A program made the translations under genes and the position numbers. A DNA stretch of 64,000 nt from positions 48,955 to 112,954 of the forward strand of contig NZ_FWXU01000020.1 of NCBI RefSeq assembly GCF_900176345.1, in the 5' to 3' direction. The stretch comes from Rhizobium sp. RU36D (GTDB lineage Bacteria > Pseudomonadota > Alphaproteobacteria > Rhizobiales > Rhizobiaceae). This document shows, in pieces, positions 9,285 to 18,664 of this stretch. How positions within the stretch are numbered: the first letter of the stretch is position 1; each line of letters starts with the position of its first letter. The notes below the pieces were generated by a model. That model had not been told where the DNA came from. It saw nothing but the letters and a program-made list of their open reading frames with translations, and did not search any database.

Positions 9285-9551
9285 TTATTCTTCCAGATTT
9301 GGCGGGGGAAGCGGGCTGGCGCATCCCGGCCTTGTTGCATGATTTTAAAAGCTGGTTTACCGAAGCAGACGTGAATTGCAATGCCTGTCGTGGGAACCCG
9401 ACGGCGTTTGACGGCCGCCGTGCCGTTGCGCTATTTCCCACACTTCAGCGAAAAACAGCTGGCTGGCCACTTGCCAGGGCGCATGCATCGCGGAATGGCC
9501 ACATTCGTGTGGAGTAGAGTTTCCTCGCGGCATCTGCGCGAGCCAAGCGTT

Positions 9552-10061
9552 ATGGGAGACGTGTCTTTGGGAATGCGGTTTTACAGTTCGGACAGGAATA
9601 TCCTGAGGGTTGCCGCGGTGGCGCTGGTCGTTTCCACCACTGGCCTGGCGGGATGCACCACCGGCGAGGTCTTCCATAACGGCTATGTCGTGGACAAGCA
9701 GGCGCTTGAACTCGTGCCTGTGGGCTCGAGCCGCGAACAGGTTCTGCTGTCGCTTGGAACGCCGTCAACCACGGCGACCTTCGACGGCGAAGTGTTCTAC
9801 TACATCTCGCAGCAGCGCACGCGTTCGGCGGCCTTCATGAAGCCGCGCCTCGTCGACCAGCAGGTGCTGGCCATCTATTTCGACAAGGAGGGCGTGGTGA
9901 GCCAGCGTGCGAACTACACCATGCAGGACGGCAAGCTGTTCGATACGATTTCACGCACCACTCCGACCGGCGGCAAGGACCTTACATTCCTGCAGCAGAT
10001 TCTGGCGGGCGGCACCGCCGGTGCGGCAAACAGCGTGCGCAACATGTTCGGCGGCATGTAA
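9552..10061 (+). CDS. bamE: Outer membrane protein assembly factor BamE (lipoprotein)
   Basis: The protein has a lipoprotein signal peptide with the lipobox LAGC (about residues 31-34), so it is predicted to be anchored in the outer membrane. The SmpA/OmlA domain follows, with GSSREQVLLSLGTPS and the FYYISQ strand, and supports the BAM complex in beta-barrel assembly. The C-terminal glycine/alanine-rich tail (TAGAANSVRNMFGG) is a rhizobial feature. The start could be 9552 or the ATG at 9573 (MRFYSS); 9552 was kept for the longer signal region. A strong terminator follows. Confidence 0.88.
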   Translation: MGDVSLGMRFYSSDRNILRVAAVALVVSTTGLAGCTTGEVFHNGYVVDKQALELVPVGSSREQVLLSLGTPSTTATFDGEVFYYISQQRTRSAAFMKPRLVDQQVLAIYFDKEGVVSQRANYTMQDGKLFDTISRTTPTGGKDLTFLQQILAGGTAGAANSVRNMFGGM

Positions 10062-10083
10062 GAGCCGCACTTCTTTCTATACG

Positions 10084-10115
10084 AAGGCCCGCGGAAAGCG
10101 ATTTCCGCGGGCCTT
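10084..10115. terminator. Bidirectional terminator between bamE and hppA
   Basis: A perfect 14-bp stem closes a GCGA loop and is followed on the plus strand by TCTTTTG. It lies in the 75-bp gap between the converging bamE and hppA and should end transcripts from both sides. Confidence 0.9.
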
Positions 10116-10136
10116 TCTTTTGCGTCGTAAACCTGA

Positions 10137-12275
10137 TCAGTGCGCCAGCACGGCCAGCAGCAACAGGGCCACGATGTTGGTGATCTTGATGGCCGGGTTG
10201 ACGGCCGGACCGGCCGTGTCCTTGTAGGGGTCACCGACGGTATCGCCCGTCACCGACGCCTTGTGGGCATCCGAGCCCTTCATGTGACGGGTGCCGTCCT
10301 TGTCGACGAAGCCATCCTCAAAGCTCTTCTTGGCATTGTCCCAGGCGCCCCCGCCTGAGGTCATGGAGATCGCCACGAAAAGGCCGTTGACGATCACGCC
10401 GAGCAGCGAGGCACCAAGAGCCGCGAAGGCGGACGCCTTGGAGCCGGAAATCACCAGCACGCCGAAATACACGACGAGGGGTGCGAGCACCGGCAGCAAG
10501 GACGGAATGATCATTTCGCGGATCGCCGCCTTGGTCAGCATATCCACGGCGCGACCATAGTCCGGCCGTTCGGTGCCCTGCATGATGCCAGGCTTTTCCT
10601 TGAACTGGCGGCGGACTTCTTCCACGATCGAACCGGCCGCACGGCCGACCGCCGTCATGGCAATGCCTCCGAAGAGGTAAGGGATGAGGCCGCCGAAGAT
10701 CAGGCCGGCAACCACATAGGGGTTGGACAGGTCGAAATTGATTTCGCCGATACCTTCGAAATAGGGATATTGCGTCGCATTGGCGGCGAAATACCGGAGG
10801 TCATTGGCATAGGCGGCAAACAGCACGAGGGCGCCGAGACCGGCCGAGCCGATCGCATAGCCTTTGGTGACGGCCTTGGTGGTGTTTCCGACCGCGTCCA
10901 GCGCGTCGGTGGTCTTGCGGACTTCAGGGGGAAGTTCCGACATCTCGGCGATGCCGCCGGCATTGTCTGTTACCGGGCCGAAGGCGTCGAGCGCCACGAT
11001 CATCCCGGCAAGACCAAGCATGGTGGTAACAGCGATGGCCGTGCCGAAAAGGCCGCCCAGCAGGTAGGTAAAGATGATCCCGCCGACGATGACGATGGCC
11101 GGCAGTGCGGTTGACTCCAGGGAAACAGCCAGACCCTGGATGACGTTGGTGCCATGTCCCGTTACGGAAGCCTGGGCAATGGAGTTCACCGGCCGCTTGT
11201 TGGTGCCGGTGTAGTATTCGGTGATCACGACGATCAGGGCGGTCACGACGAGGCCGAGCACGCCGCAGAAGAACAGGTTCTTGCCGGTGACCGCCTGGCC
11301 ATCCACATCGCCGATCGAGCCCCAGCCGATGGTGAGCGAGGTTGCCGCGGCAAGTCCCAGGATCGACAGGATGCCGGTGACGATCAGCCCCTTGTACAGG
11401 GCGCCCATGATGGAGCCATTGGCGCCGAGCTTGACGAAGAAGGTGCCGATGATGGAGGTAATGATGCAGGCGCCGCAGATTGCGAGCGGATAGACCATCG
11501 TGACATCAAGGGTCGCCGAGCCTGCAAAGAAGATTGCGGCCAGGACCATCGTGGCGACGACCGACACCGCATAGGTTTCAAACAGGTCTGCCGCCATACC
11601 GGCGCAGTCGCCGACATTGTCCCCGACATTGTCTGCGATGGTTGCCGGGTTGCGCGGGTCGTCTTCCGGAATACCGGCTTCGACCTTGCCTACGAGGTCC
11701 CCGCCCACATCGGCGCCCTTGGTGAAGATGCCGCCACCCAGGCGGGCGAAGATGGAGATGAGCGACGCGCCGAAACCCAGCGCCACGAGCGCATCGATGA
11801 CGACGCGCGAGCCGGTGGCGTGACCCATCAGGGATGTCAGGATGAAGTAGTAGATGGCGACGCCGAGAAGCGCCAGGCCAGCCACCAGCATGCCGGTGAT
11901 CGCGCCCGACTTGAAGGCGATATCAAGACCGGCGGCAAGGCTCTGGGACGAGGCCTGCGCGGTGCGAACATTGGCGCGCACGGAGACGTGCATGCCGATG
12001 AAGCCAGCCGCTCCGGACAGGACGGCACCGATGAGGAAGCCGATGGCCGCAGTCCCCGACAAAAGCAGCCATGTTCCGATGAAGACCACGACGCCGACAA
12101 TGGCGATGGTCATGTATTGCCGCGCAAGATAAGCCTGCGCGCCTTCGCGAATATAACCGGCGATTTCCTGCATGCGGGCATTGCCCTGGTCGGCGGCCAG
12201 CACCGACTGGGTCGCCCAGGCGGCATAGGCCACCGACAGCAAACCGCAAATAATAACGCCTACAATAACTGTCAT
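10137..12275 (-). CDS. hppA: Membrane proton-pumping pyrophosphatase, K+-insensitive type
   Basis: HppA hydrolyses pyrophosphate and pumps protons across the membrane. The 712-residue protein has about 16 membrane segments and the pyrophosphate-binding signature around [21 protein letters not shown] and [19 protein letters not shown]. The [10 protein letters not shown] motif has lysine at the position that is alanine in potassium-dependent enzymes, so it is predicted to work without potassium. The start at 12275 follows AGGAGG by nine bases; a longer frame to 12302 lacks a ribosome site. It converges on bamE. Confidence 0.95.
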   Translation of the reverse strand: MTVIVGVIICGLLSVAYAAWATQSVLAADQGNARMQEIAGYIREGAQAYLARQYMTIAIVGVVVFIGTWLLLSGTAAIGFLIGAVLSGAAGFIGMHVSVRANVRTAQASSQSLAAGLDIAFKSGAITGMLVAGLALLGVAIYYFILTSLMGHATGSRVVIDALVALGFGASLISIFARLGGGIFTKGADVGGDLVGKVEAGIPEDDPRNPATIADNVGDNVGDCAGMAADLFETYAVSVVATMVLAAIFFAGSATLDVTMVYPLAICGACIITSIIGTFFVKLGANGSIMGALYKGLIVTGILSILGLAAATSLTIGWGSIGDVDGQAVTGKNLFFCGVLGLVVTALIVVITEYYTGTNKRPVNSIAQASVTGHGTNVIQGLAVSLESTALPAIVIVGGIIFTYLLGGLFGTAIAVTTMLGLAGMIVALDAFGPVTDNAGGIAEMSELPPEVRKTTDALDAVGNTTKAVTKGYAIGSAGLGALVLFAAYANDLRYFAANATQYPYFEGIGEINFDLSNPYVVAGLIFGGLIPYLFGGIAMTAVGRAAGSIVEEVRRQFKEKPGIMQGTERPDYGRAVDMLTKAAIREMIIPSLLPVLAPLVVYFGVLVISGSKASAFAALGASLLGVIVNGLFVAISMTSGGGAWDNAKKSFEDGFVDKDGTRHMKGSDAHKASVTGDTVGDPYKDTAGPAVNPAIKITNIVALLLLAVLAH

Positions 12276-12429
12276 TCCCGCATTCCTCCTTATCGCCCGC
12301 ACGTCATGTACGGGACGCTAGTTCCCTTAGCGGGACTCGCCCCCTCCTGGGCTTATCCAACTCCCGGGCGAGATTGCGTTCATGATGTCGCGGCGTCAAG
12401 CCCCGCAATTCTCTTGATTTTTGCGGGTA

Positions 12430-13653
12430 TCACGCAGCCTTCGGCAGGCTGGAGCGCATCTGCAGCATGAGCAGCAGCAGGCAGCCGATCGCAATCGGCC
12501 AAATCAGCATGTTCATCACGTCCCAGCCGAAGGCGTTGAAGACCTTGCCCGACGAGAAGGACGACAGGGCCACCGTGCCGAACAGGATGATGTCGTGGAA
12601 GCCCTGGACCTTGTTTGCCTCATGCGGCCGGTAGCTGGACGCGACGATTGCGGTGGCGCCGATGAAGCCGAAGTTCCAGCCGATGCCGAGCAGCACCAGC
12701 GCGCCCCAGAAGTTCCAGAGCTCGATGCCCATATGGGCCACGACCGCGCAGGCGAGGAAGATCACGAGCCCGGCCGCCACCACCTTTTCCGGCCCAAAGC
12801 GCGACACCAGCATGCCGGTGAAGAAGCTCGGCGCGAACATGGCGATAACGTGCCACTGGATGCCGAGTGTTGCCATGTCGGTGGAATAGCCGCAGCCGAC
12901 GACCATGGCCAGCGGCGCGCCGGTCATGACGAAGGACATCAGCGCATAGGAGCCGACGCCGCAGATCATGCCGGTGGCAAACCGCTGCGTGGTGATGATG
13001 GCGAGCAGAGGCCGTGCCGCCTCACCGTTCACCCCAGTCTTGCCCGCCATCTGCGGAAGGCGGAGGAATGACAAGATGCCGATCGCGACTAGCATCAACG
13101 GGATCAGCGCAACGAAAGCCCCGGCAAAGGTGACGGGTGCGAAGGCATCCTTGAGCCAGATGGCAAGCTGGGGGCCGACAATGGCGGAGACGATGCCGCC
13201 CGCCAGAATCCAGGAAATCGCCTTGCCCTTGTAGAAGCTCGGCGATGCATCGGCGGCGGCGAAGCGGATCTTCTGGGTGAAGCCGCCGGAAAGGCCGATC
13301 ATCATCAGGCCGATGGCAAACAGCCAGAAATTGGATTGAAACAGGGCGATGGTCGCGACCGCTCCACCTGCGGCACCCAGCAAGGCACCGATGATGAAAC
13401 CTTCCCGGTTTCCAACGATCCGAGAAATCGCAGCCGCAACGATGGCGCCGAGCGCCACGCCGAGATTGAAGCCGGTGACCGGCGCGGTCGCGAGAGACTT
13501 GTCGGCGCCGAGCAACTGAAAGCCGGCAAGGCCGCCGATGGAAATGCTCAGCGGCGCGGCGGCCCCTAGGATCGCCTGTGCCGAGGTGAGAATGAAGACG
13601 TTGCGCTTGGCGCTTTTCAACTGGCCGTCGATGGCAAGGGTGTCATTGGTCAT
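12430..13653 (-). CDS. MFS transporter
   Basis: The 407-residue protein has about 12 hydrophobic segments with a central break. It opens with KSAKRNVFILTSAQAILGAAAPLSISIGGLAG and has a basic cytoplasmic loop after segment 2, as in the major facilitator superfamily. Close relatives are annotated only as MFS transporters in rhizobia, and the substrate is not evident. It starts 24 bases after the nusB stop on the same strand, so it may be transcribed with ribH-nusB. Confidence 0.85.
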   Translation of the reverse strand: MTNDTLAIDGQLKSAKRNVFILTSAQAILGAAAPLSISIGGLAGFQLLGADKSLATAPVTGFNLGVALGAIVAAAISRIVGNREGFIIGALLGAAGGAVATIALFQSNFWLFAIGLMMIGLSGGFTQKIRFAAADASPSFYKGKAISWILAGGIVSAIVGPQLAIWLKDAFAPVTFAGAFVALIPLMLVAIGILSFLRLPQMAGKTGVNGEAARPLLAIITTQRFATGMICGVGSYALMSFVMTGAPLAMVVGCGYSTDMATLGIQWHVIAMFAPSFFTGMLVSRFGPEKVVAAGLVIFLACAVVAHMGIELWNFWGALVLLGIGWNFGFIGATAIVASSYRPHEANKVQGFHDIILFGTVALSSFSSGKVFNAFGWDVMNMLIWPIAIGCLLLLMLQMRSSLPKAA

Positions 13654-13677
13654 CTCGTGCCGGCTCCAGCCTTTGTC

Positions 13678-14160
13678 TTACTTCTTGGGCGCCGCCCTGA
13701 CCTGCTTTGCGATCCGGTCCAGCACGGCATTGACCAGCTTGGGCTCTTCCTCACCGAAGAAGGCGTGGGCGATCTCGACATATTCCGTCACGATGACGGC
13801 CACCGGGACATCCTTGCGTTCCAAGAGTTCGAACGTACCGGCACGCAGGATGGCGCGCACCGTGCTGTCGATGCGCGACAGCATCCAATCGTCCTGCAAC
13901 GCGCTGCTGATGATCGGGTCGATCTTCAGCTGATCGCGCACGACGCCGGCGACGATGGAGCGAAACCAGGAGGCATCGGCCTTCAGATAGGTGTCGCCGT
14001 CGATTTCCTGGCCCAGCCGATGGGTCTCGTATTCGGCGACCACTTCGAGCACGCCGGAACCGCCGATATCCATCTGGTAGAGCGCCTGCACGGCGGCAAG
14101 GCGCGCTGCGCCGCGCTGGTTGGCCGTCTTGACCACTGGCTTGTTGTCGTCCGCGGTCAT
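13678..14160 (-). CDS. nusB: Transcription antitermination factor NusB
   Basis: The 160-residue protein contains the all-helical NusB fold. [19 protein letters not shown] near residue 17 is the RNA-binding boxA segment, and [31 protein letters not shown] is the conserved C-terminal half. With NusE it binds boxA of rRNA leaders to promote antitermination. It starts three bases after the ribH stop, the usual arrangement in alphaproteobacteria. Confidence 0.94.
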   Translation of the reverse strand: MTADDNKPVVKTANQRGAARLAAVQALYQMDIGGSGVLEVVAEYETHRLGQEIDGDTYLKADASWFRSIVAGVVRDQLKIDPIISSALQDDWMLSRIDSTVRAILRAGTFELLERKDVPVAVIVTEYVEIAHAFFGEEEPKLVNAVLDRIAKQVRAAPKK

Positions 14161-14163
14161 GGA

Positions 14164-14622
14164 TCAGCCCGCCAGCTTCTGCTTGAGCGCGATCATGGTC
14201 AGCGCGGCGCGCGCGGCAAAGCCGCCCTTGTCCTTGTCCGAACGGCGCACACGTGCCCAGGCCTGCTCGTCGTTTTCGACGGTGAGGATGCCGTTACCGA
14301 TGGCGAGCGACTCGGAGACCGCAAGATCCATCAGGGCGCGCGAGGATTCGTTGGCGACGATGTCGAAATGATAGGTTTCGCCGCGGATGACCATGCCCAG
14401 CGCCACGAACCCGTCATAGGGCGTGCCGCCTTCGTCGGCGCCGTCAAGCGCCATGGCGATGGCCGCCGGGATTTCCAGCGCGCCTGGCACCGTCACGACG
14501 TCGAAAGTCGCGCCGGCTTCCTCGAGCGCCATGCGCGCACCTTCAAGAAGGGCGTCGGCCATGTCGTCATAAAAGCGTGCTTCGACAATCAGGAGATGCG
14601 GTGCGGATGTCTTCGAAGGCAT
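14164..14622 (-). CDS. ribH: 6,7-dimethyl-8-ribityllumazine synthase
   Basis: RibH joins 5-amino-6-ribitylaminouracil with 3,4-dihydroxy-2-butanone 4-phosphate in the penultimate step of riboflavin synthesis. The 152-residue protein shows [37 protein letters not shown] (with the catalytic histidine) and [14 protein letters not shown]. The start at 14622 gives the usual family length; the longer frame to 14703 is not needed. It is coupled to nusB, while ribD and ribE lie about 1.3 kb away behind two opposing genes. Confidence 0.94.
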   Translation of the reverse strand: MPSKTSAPHLLIVEARFYDDMADALLEGARMALEEAGATFDVVTVPGALEIPAAIAMALDGADEGGTPYDGFVALGMVIRGETYHFDIVANESSRALMDLAVSESLAIGNGILTVENDEQAWARVRRSDKDKGGFAARAALTMIALKQKLAG

Positions 14623-14776
14623 GATCTGAGAACCCCAAATGCGCGCGGCAGCAAGGCGCGTCGGACAAAACGCGGTCAAACCACGCCGGATTGACCTTGG
14701 CAAGCTTTTTTAGGCCAGCCGACACAAAAGCAGCCATGCGACCCGCGGCCGCATCATCCAATTATGGCGGTCGGAT

Positions 14777-14801
14777 GGAACCAAACGGGCGAAACCGTGT
14801 T
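14777..14801 (+). promoter_or_regulatory. Candidate RpoE2/EcfG general-stress promoter
   Basis: GGAAC at 14777-14781 is followed after 18 bases by TT at 14800-14801. The site ends 68 nt upstream of the 25-residue membrane protein at 14869 and faces away from ribH. Confidence 0.45.
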
Positions 14802-14868
14802 CTTCGAGGGCTGCCGGATGGCAGCGACAGTGCAACAACGCAGGGGTCACCCCTGACAGGAGGACATC

Positions 14869-14946
14869 ATGGGTCGCGGTATCTTGCTTTGGTTTCTTGG
14901 GGTTCCGATCCCGGTCATCATCCTCATCATGCTGTTCTGGCGATAG
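14869..14946 (+). CDS. Very small hydrophobic protein (25 aa)
   Basis: The reading frame encodes MGRGILLWFLGVPIPVIILI and ends MLFWR before TAG. A textbook AGGAGG at 14858-14863 sits five bases before the ATG. The peptide is one membrane span with a PIP kink. Such 25-residue proteins recur in rhizobia and other proteobacteria and are usually missed because of size. It lies 9 bp upstream of the 299-residue membrane protein, so the two are probably co-transcribed. The function is unknown, possibly a membrane-stress peptide. Confidence 0.7.
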   Translation: MGRGILLWFLGVPIPVIILIMLFWR

Positions 14947-14955
14947 GTCGTCCAT

Positions 14956-15855
14956 ATGACGCTTCCAACATCTCAATCGACGGGCCTGATTCCCGTTGAA
15001 TCCGCCGCCTCGGCCGTATCATGGGGACCCGTGATCGCCGGCGCAGTCGCAGCCGCATCGACCTCGGTCGTGCTGTTGCTGGTCGGCTCCGGACTGGGTC
15101 TGACCATGGTTTCCCCGTGGTCTGGACAGTCCAGCTCACTCGCGACGATCGGCGCTGCTGCGGCCGCGTTCCTGATCGTGGTGCAGTGGTTGTCGGCCGG
15201 CATCGGCGGCTATCTGACGGGGCGGCTTCGCACCCGCTGGGCCGGCCTCCGAACTGACGAAGTGTTTTTCCGCGATACCGCGCACGGCTTTCTGGCATGG
15301 GGCATCGGCACGCTTTTTGTGGCTGGCGTTCTTTCGTCTGCCGTATCGTCGGTCATCAATACCGGCGTCCAGGCGACCGCAACCGCTGCCGGTACTGGCG
15401 TTGCTGCGGCAACAGCCATGACTGAGAGTACGACGGAGAACTCAGGCTTTTCGCTCGACTATTTCACCGACTCGCTTCTGCGCCCTGCGGCCGCGACACC
15501 ACCGGCAGAGGGCAATGACGAGCGCGTCACTGCAGAGGTGGGCCGCATCCTGGTGAACAGTGCGACCGCCGGCGAAATGCCCCAGGCCGATCGCACCTAT
15601 CTGGCGCAAGTCGTCGCCACGCGCACCGGCCTGTCGCAAGCGGATGCCGAAGCGCGGGTCGATGCCACCCTCACCGCGATCAATGATGCGAAGGTCGCAG
15701 CACAACAGGCCGCCGACGATGCACGCCAGGCCGCCAGTGCCGCAGCTCTCGTCGGAGCCCTGTCGCTGGTGATCGGGGCCTTTATTTCCAGCGCCGCTGC
15801 CGCTTTCGGCGGACACCAGCGCGATGAGGAAGAAGACCTGATCGCTGTGCGATAA
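14956..15855 (+). CDS. Polytopic membrane protein of unknown function
   Basis: The 299-residue protein has four or five hydrophobic segments: residues about 22-50 (WGPVIAGAVAAASTSVVLLL), 63-90, 108-135 and a C-terminal one near 262-285. A soluble middle region rich in Ala, Thr and Asp (about 150-260) contains TYLAQVVATRTGLSQADAEARV. It ends in an acidic tail (RDEEEDLIAVR). Similar proteins are found next to small hydrophobic peptides in rhizobia. No enzymatic motif is visible. It follows the 25-residue protein closely and shares its candidate stress promoter. Confidence 0.75.
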   Translation: MTLPTSQSTGLIPVESAASAVSWGPVIAGAVAAASTSVVLLLVGSGLGLTMVSPWSGQSSSLATIGAAAAAFLIVVQWLSAGIGGYLTGRLRTRWAGLRTDEVFFRDTAHGFLAWGIGTLFVAGVLSSAVSSVINTGVQATATAAGTGVAAATAMTESTTENSGFSLDYFTDSLLRPAAATPPAEGNDERVTAEVGRILVNSATAGEMPQADRTYLAQVVATRTGLSQADAEARVDATLTAINDAKVAAQQAADDARQAASAAALVGALSLVIGAFISSAAAAFGGHQRDEEEDLIAVR

Positions 15856-15871
15856 CGCAGATCGTTCAAAT

Positions 15872-15907
15872 AAAAATGCCGGCCCGAAATCATGGGCCGG
15901 CATTTTT
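15872..15907. terminator. Bidirectional terminator between membrane gene and ribE
   Basis: A perfect 14-bp stem (AAAAATGCCGGCCC and complement) with an 8-base loop lies between two converging genes. A-rich and T-rich arms make it functional as an intrinsic terminator in both directions. Confidence 0.9.
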
Positions 15908-15924
15908 TCTGGGTGACACGTCCA

Positions 15925-16542
15925 TCACACCTTCGGCGCGGGAAACTCTGCCAGACGGGCCGCATAGCGCGCCATGGTATCGACTTCGAAGTTGACGAAA
16001 TCGCCGGCCTTGCGACCGCCCCAGGTGGTCACTTCAAGCGTATGCCGGATCAGCAGGACATCGAAATCGCAACCTTCGACGGCATTGACCGTTAGAGAGG
16101 TACCATCAAGCGCGACCGAACCCTTCTGCGCGACGAAGCGGGCCAGATGCTCCGGCACCCGCAGGGTGTAACGCGTCGCATCGCCTTCGGACTTGACCGA
16201 GATGATCTCCGCCTTGCCATCGACATGCCCCGACACGATATGCCCGCCCAGCTCATCGCCGATCTTGAGCGAGCGTTCGAGGTTGATCGGCGTGCCGGCC
16301 GTCCAGGATCCAATCGTGGTCAGCCGCAGCGCCTCTTCCCAGGCTTCGACCTCAAACCAGCGCTGATTGCTTCCCTCTGCCGGCAAGGCCGTGACCGTGA
16401 GGCATACGCCTGAATGGGCGATCGACGCACCGATGTCGATGGTGGCGGGATCATAATGGGTCTGGACCCTCAGCTTCACCCCTTCCTTGAGCGGGGTGAC
16501 GGCCTCGACCGTGCCGATATCGGTGACAATGCCAGTAAACAT
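15925..16542 (-). CDS. ribE: Riboflavin synthase alpha subunit
   Basis: This enzyme dismutates two lumazine molecules to riboflavin and the ribitylamino-uracil. The 205-residue protein begins with the hallmark MFTGIVTDIGTVE and has the two internally repeated lumazine-binding domains, visible as SIAHSGVCLTVT in the first and SVALDGTSLTVNAVEG in the second. The ATG shares its first base with the ribD stop (1-bp overlap), so the two are translationally coupled. In some rhizobial annotations this gene is called ribC. Confidence 0.94.
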   Translation of the reverse strand: MFTGIVTDIGTVEAVTPLKEGVKLRVQTHYDPATIDIGASIAHSGVCLTVTALPAEGSNQRWFEVEAWEEALRLTTIGSWTAGTPINLERSLKIGDELGGHIVSGHVDGKAEIISVKSEGDATRYTLRVPEHLARFVAQKGSVALDGTSLTVNAVEGCDFDVLLIRHTLEVTTWGGRKAGDFVNFEVDTMARYAARLAEFPAPKV

Positions 16543-18167
16543 CAGAGGTCTCTTTCGAAATAATCGCAGCGATCGGGACCGTAGGTCTCGGATCGATAGT
16601 GTGTAAATCCGGCTGGTATATTGGTGCCGGTCACCGGGGATGCAATGCCCTGCGCGCCAATTTCCCCCGGACCGGTGAAGAGGATGATGCGGTCGACCAG
16701 ACCCGCTGCCAGGAAGGCCTTGGCGACCGAAGCGCCTCCCTCGACCATCAAGGTGGAGATGTCACGGCTGGCGAGGGCTTCGAGAAACTCGCCAAGGCTA
16801 CTGGCCTTGAGTACTTCGACCCCTGCGCTTTGCAGCACGGCTTGGCGGCGGGAGAAGTTGTCGAGAGTTTCGGTGTGCATACCCCCCTCTGTCCTGCCGG
16901 ACATCTCCCCCTCAAGGGGGGAGATCGACCCGTGGCCCACGCTCGCCTTAAAAGAAAGGTTTGGACCGGCGTCATTGGGAGTTGCGGCGTGGATGCCCCC
17001 CTCTGTCCTGCCGGACATCTCCCCCACAAGGGGGGAGATCGACCCGTGGCCCACGCTCGCCTCAAAAGAAGGGTTTGAACCGGCTTCCTCGGGAGTTGCG
17101 GCTTGGATACCCCCCTCTGTCCTGCCGGACATCTCCCCCACATGGAGGGAGATCGACCCGTGGCCGACGCTCACCTCAAAAGAAAGGTTTGAACCGGCAA
17201 CCTCAGGAGTTGCGGCGCGGATACCCCCCTCTGTCCTGCCGGACATCTCCCCCTCAAGGGGGGAGATCGACTCGCTGAGGCTGCCTGCCTCGACCAGCAT
17301 TTCAGTGGTCGTTGAAGCGAGCGACATCGGCACGCTGATCTCCCCCCTTGAGGGGGAGATGTCCGGCAGGACAGAGGGGGGTACCTGGGTTAAAAGTTTA
17401 ACCTGCGTCGAGGTATCCGTCACCACCACCACCGGCACCTCCCGCGCCGTCCTAACCAGTTTCGAAGTCAGCGGTAGTTCCAGTCGCCTATCCAGCACGA
17501 TCCGAACCGGAGAACGAGCCTCCAACCCGGGTAACCGCACCGTCAGTTCAGGATCATCGGCAAGCGCGGTGCCGATGCCGATCAGGATGGCGTCTGTCTC
17601 GGCGCGCATCCGGTGCACCTGTTGACGGGCAGCCGGACCTGTTATGGCGACCTGACCCTCGCCCTTGCGGCCGATCATGCCATCGGAGGACACCGCCAGT
17701 TTCAAGGTGACATGGGCGCGATGCTTGATCTTGCGGGTGAGATAGCCGGCCAGCGCACGGCGGCCCTCGGTTTCCAGCAGCCCAGTTTCAACTGTGATGC
17801 CGGCATCGCGCAGGATTTGCAGTCCGCGCCCTGAAACCCGCTCATCCGGATCGATAACGCTGACGACCACGCGCGAAACGCCGGCGGCGATGAGAGCGTT
17901 GGCGCAGGGCGGCGTGCGGCCGTGATGGGAGCATGGCTCCAGAGTGACATAAACCGTTGCCCCCCTCGCCTGCTCGCCGGCCTCGGCCAGCGCCTCGGTT
18001 TCCGCATGGGGGCGACCACCCACGGCCGTGACGCCGCGCCCGACGACGATGCCGTCACGCACGATGATGCAGCCCACGGACGGATTGGTCGAGGTCTGCC
18101 CGAGATGGGTTAGCGAAAGCGCGATCGCTTCCGCCATGAAGGCCTCATCGCCCGGCATGGCGGACAT
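16542..18167 (-). CDS. ribD: Bifunctional riboflavin deaminase/reductase RibD with a repeat-derived insertion
   Basis: RibD deaminates and then reduces the pyrimidine intermediate of riboflavin synthesis. The deaminase domain has the zinc set H54-A-E56, C79 and C88 (EPCSHHGRTPPC). The reductase domain starts near residue 150 with LKLAVSSDGMIGRKGE. The chain is 541 residues against about 370-400 in relatives. The excess is at residues about 262-430, where four direct and one inverted palindromic repeats sit in frame between the strand VPVVVVTD and the helix RRQAVLQSAGVEVL. Removing them leaves about 373 residues and a normal end (LMVEGGASVAKAFL). The array contains no stop or frameshift, so the gene is probably functional. 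Confidence 0.92.
   Translation of the reverse strand: MSAMPGDEAFMAEAIALSLTHLGQTSTNPSVGCIIVRDGIVVGRGVTAVGGRPHAETEALAEAGEQARGATVYVTLEPCSHHGRTPPCANALIAAGVSRVVVSVIDPDERVSGRGLQILRDAGITVETGLLETEGRRALAGYLTRKIKHRAHVTLKLAVSSDGMIGRKGEGQVAITGPAARQQVHRMRAETDAILIGIGTALADDPELTVRLPGLEARSPVRIVLDRRLELPLTSKLVRTAREVPVVVVTDTSTQVKLLTQVPPSVLPDISPSRGEISVPMSLASTTTEMLVEAGSLSESISPLEGEMSGRTEGGIRAATPEVAGSNLSFEVSVGHGSISLHVGEMSGRTEGGIQAATPEEAGSNPSFEASVGHGSISPLVGEMSGRTEGGIHAATPNDAGPNLSFKASVGHGSISPLEGEMSGRTEGGMHTETLDNFSRRQAVLQSAGVEVLKASSLGEFLEALASRDISTLMVEGGASVAKAFLAAGLVDRIILFTGPGEIGAQGIASPVTGTNIPAGFTHYRSETYGPDRCDYFERDL
16879..17383. repeat. Tandem 114-bp repeats with palindromic cores inside ribD
   Basis: The core (CCCCCCTCTGTCCTGCCGGA, then ACATCTCCCCCTCAAGGGGG and GAGATC) begins at 16882, 16996, 17110 and 17224, exactly 114 bp apart. 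In the first three units a 69-bp spacer, starting GACCCGTGGC, is also repeated with some base changes. The fourth core is followed by a different spacer. An inverted core lies at 17336-17382. In the ribD frame each unit is 38 codons and reads GEMSGRTEGG plus a variable stretch. Small changes between units (for example CATGGAGG in the third) show the array has begun to diverge. Confidence 0.93.
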
Positions 18168-18172
18168 AAGCG

Positions 18173-18652
18173 TCAGGACTCCGCGCCGCTGTCGCGGGAA
18201 ATCTTGGCATTGATCTCGGCGATCACGTGCTCGAAATCCTCGGCATGGGAGAAGTCGCGATACACCGAGGCGTAGCGGACGAAGCCGACGTCATCCAGGC
18301 TCTTCAGCGCTTCGAGGACCTGCAGGCCGATTTCTTCCGATGAGATTTCCGTTTCGCCCGAGCTTTCCAGACGGCGGACGATGCCGGAGACAGCGCGCTC
18401 GATGCGGTCGCGATCCACAGGGCGCTTGCGCAGCGCAATCTCGAAGGATCGCACCAGCTTGTCCCGGGCGAAAGGAACCTTCCGCCCGGTTTTCTTGATC
18501 ACCATGAGCTCGCGCAATTGCACGCGCTCGAAGGTCGTGAAGCGACCACCGCAATCGGGACAGATGCGCCGCCGGCGGATGGAGGTGTTATCCTCCGCCG
18601 GCCGGGAATCCTTGACCTGGGTATCGTCAGATCCACAGAAGGGGCAGCGCAT
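18173..18652 (-). CDS. nrdR: Transcriptional repressor NrdR
   Basis: NrdR represses ribonucleotide reductase genes in response to the ATP/dATP balance. The 159-residue protein has the N-terminal zinc ribbon ([15 protein letters not shown] and [12 protein letters not shown]) and the following ATP-cone ([16 protein letters not shown]). It lies 12 bases downstream of glyA and 5 bases upstream of ribD. This is the conserved alphaproteobacterial order glyA-nrdR-ribD-ribE. Confidence 0.95.
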   Translation of the reverse strand: MRCPFCGSDDTQVKDSRPAEDNTSIRRRRICPDCGGRFTTFERVQLRELMVIKKTGRKVPFARDKLVRSFEIALRKRPVDRDRIERAVSGIVRRLESSGETEISSEEIGLQVLEALKSLDDVGFVRYASVYRDFSHAEDFEHVIAEINAKISRDSGAES

Positions 18653-18664
18653 CCGGCTTTCACC

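Noticed and set aside
12276..12430. EcfG-type site or structured leader upstream of hppA
   Set aside because: A GGAAC occurs on the minus strand, but no TT lies 18 or 19 bases later. No known RNA family was recognised.
14623..14868. FMN riboswitch upstream of ribH
   Set aside because: I looked for the conserved AGGGTGAA and paired core of the RFN element and saw none, so no riboswitch is claimed.
16879..17383. CRISPR array
   Set aside because: The units are regular, but the 114-bp period, conserved spacers in three of four units, location inside a coding frame and absence of cas genes rule it out.
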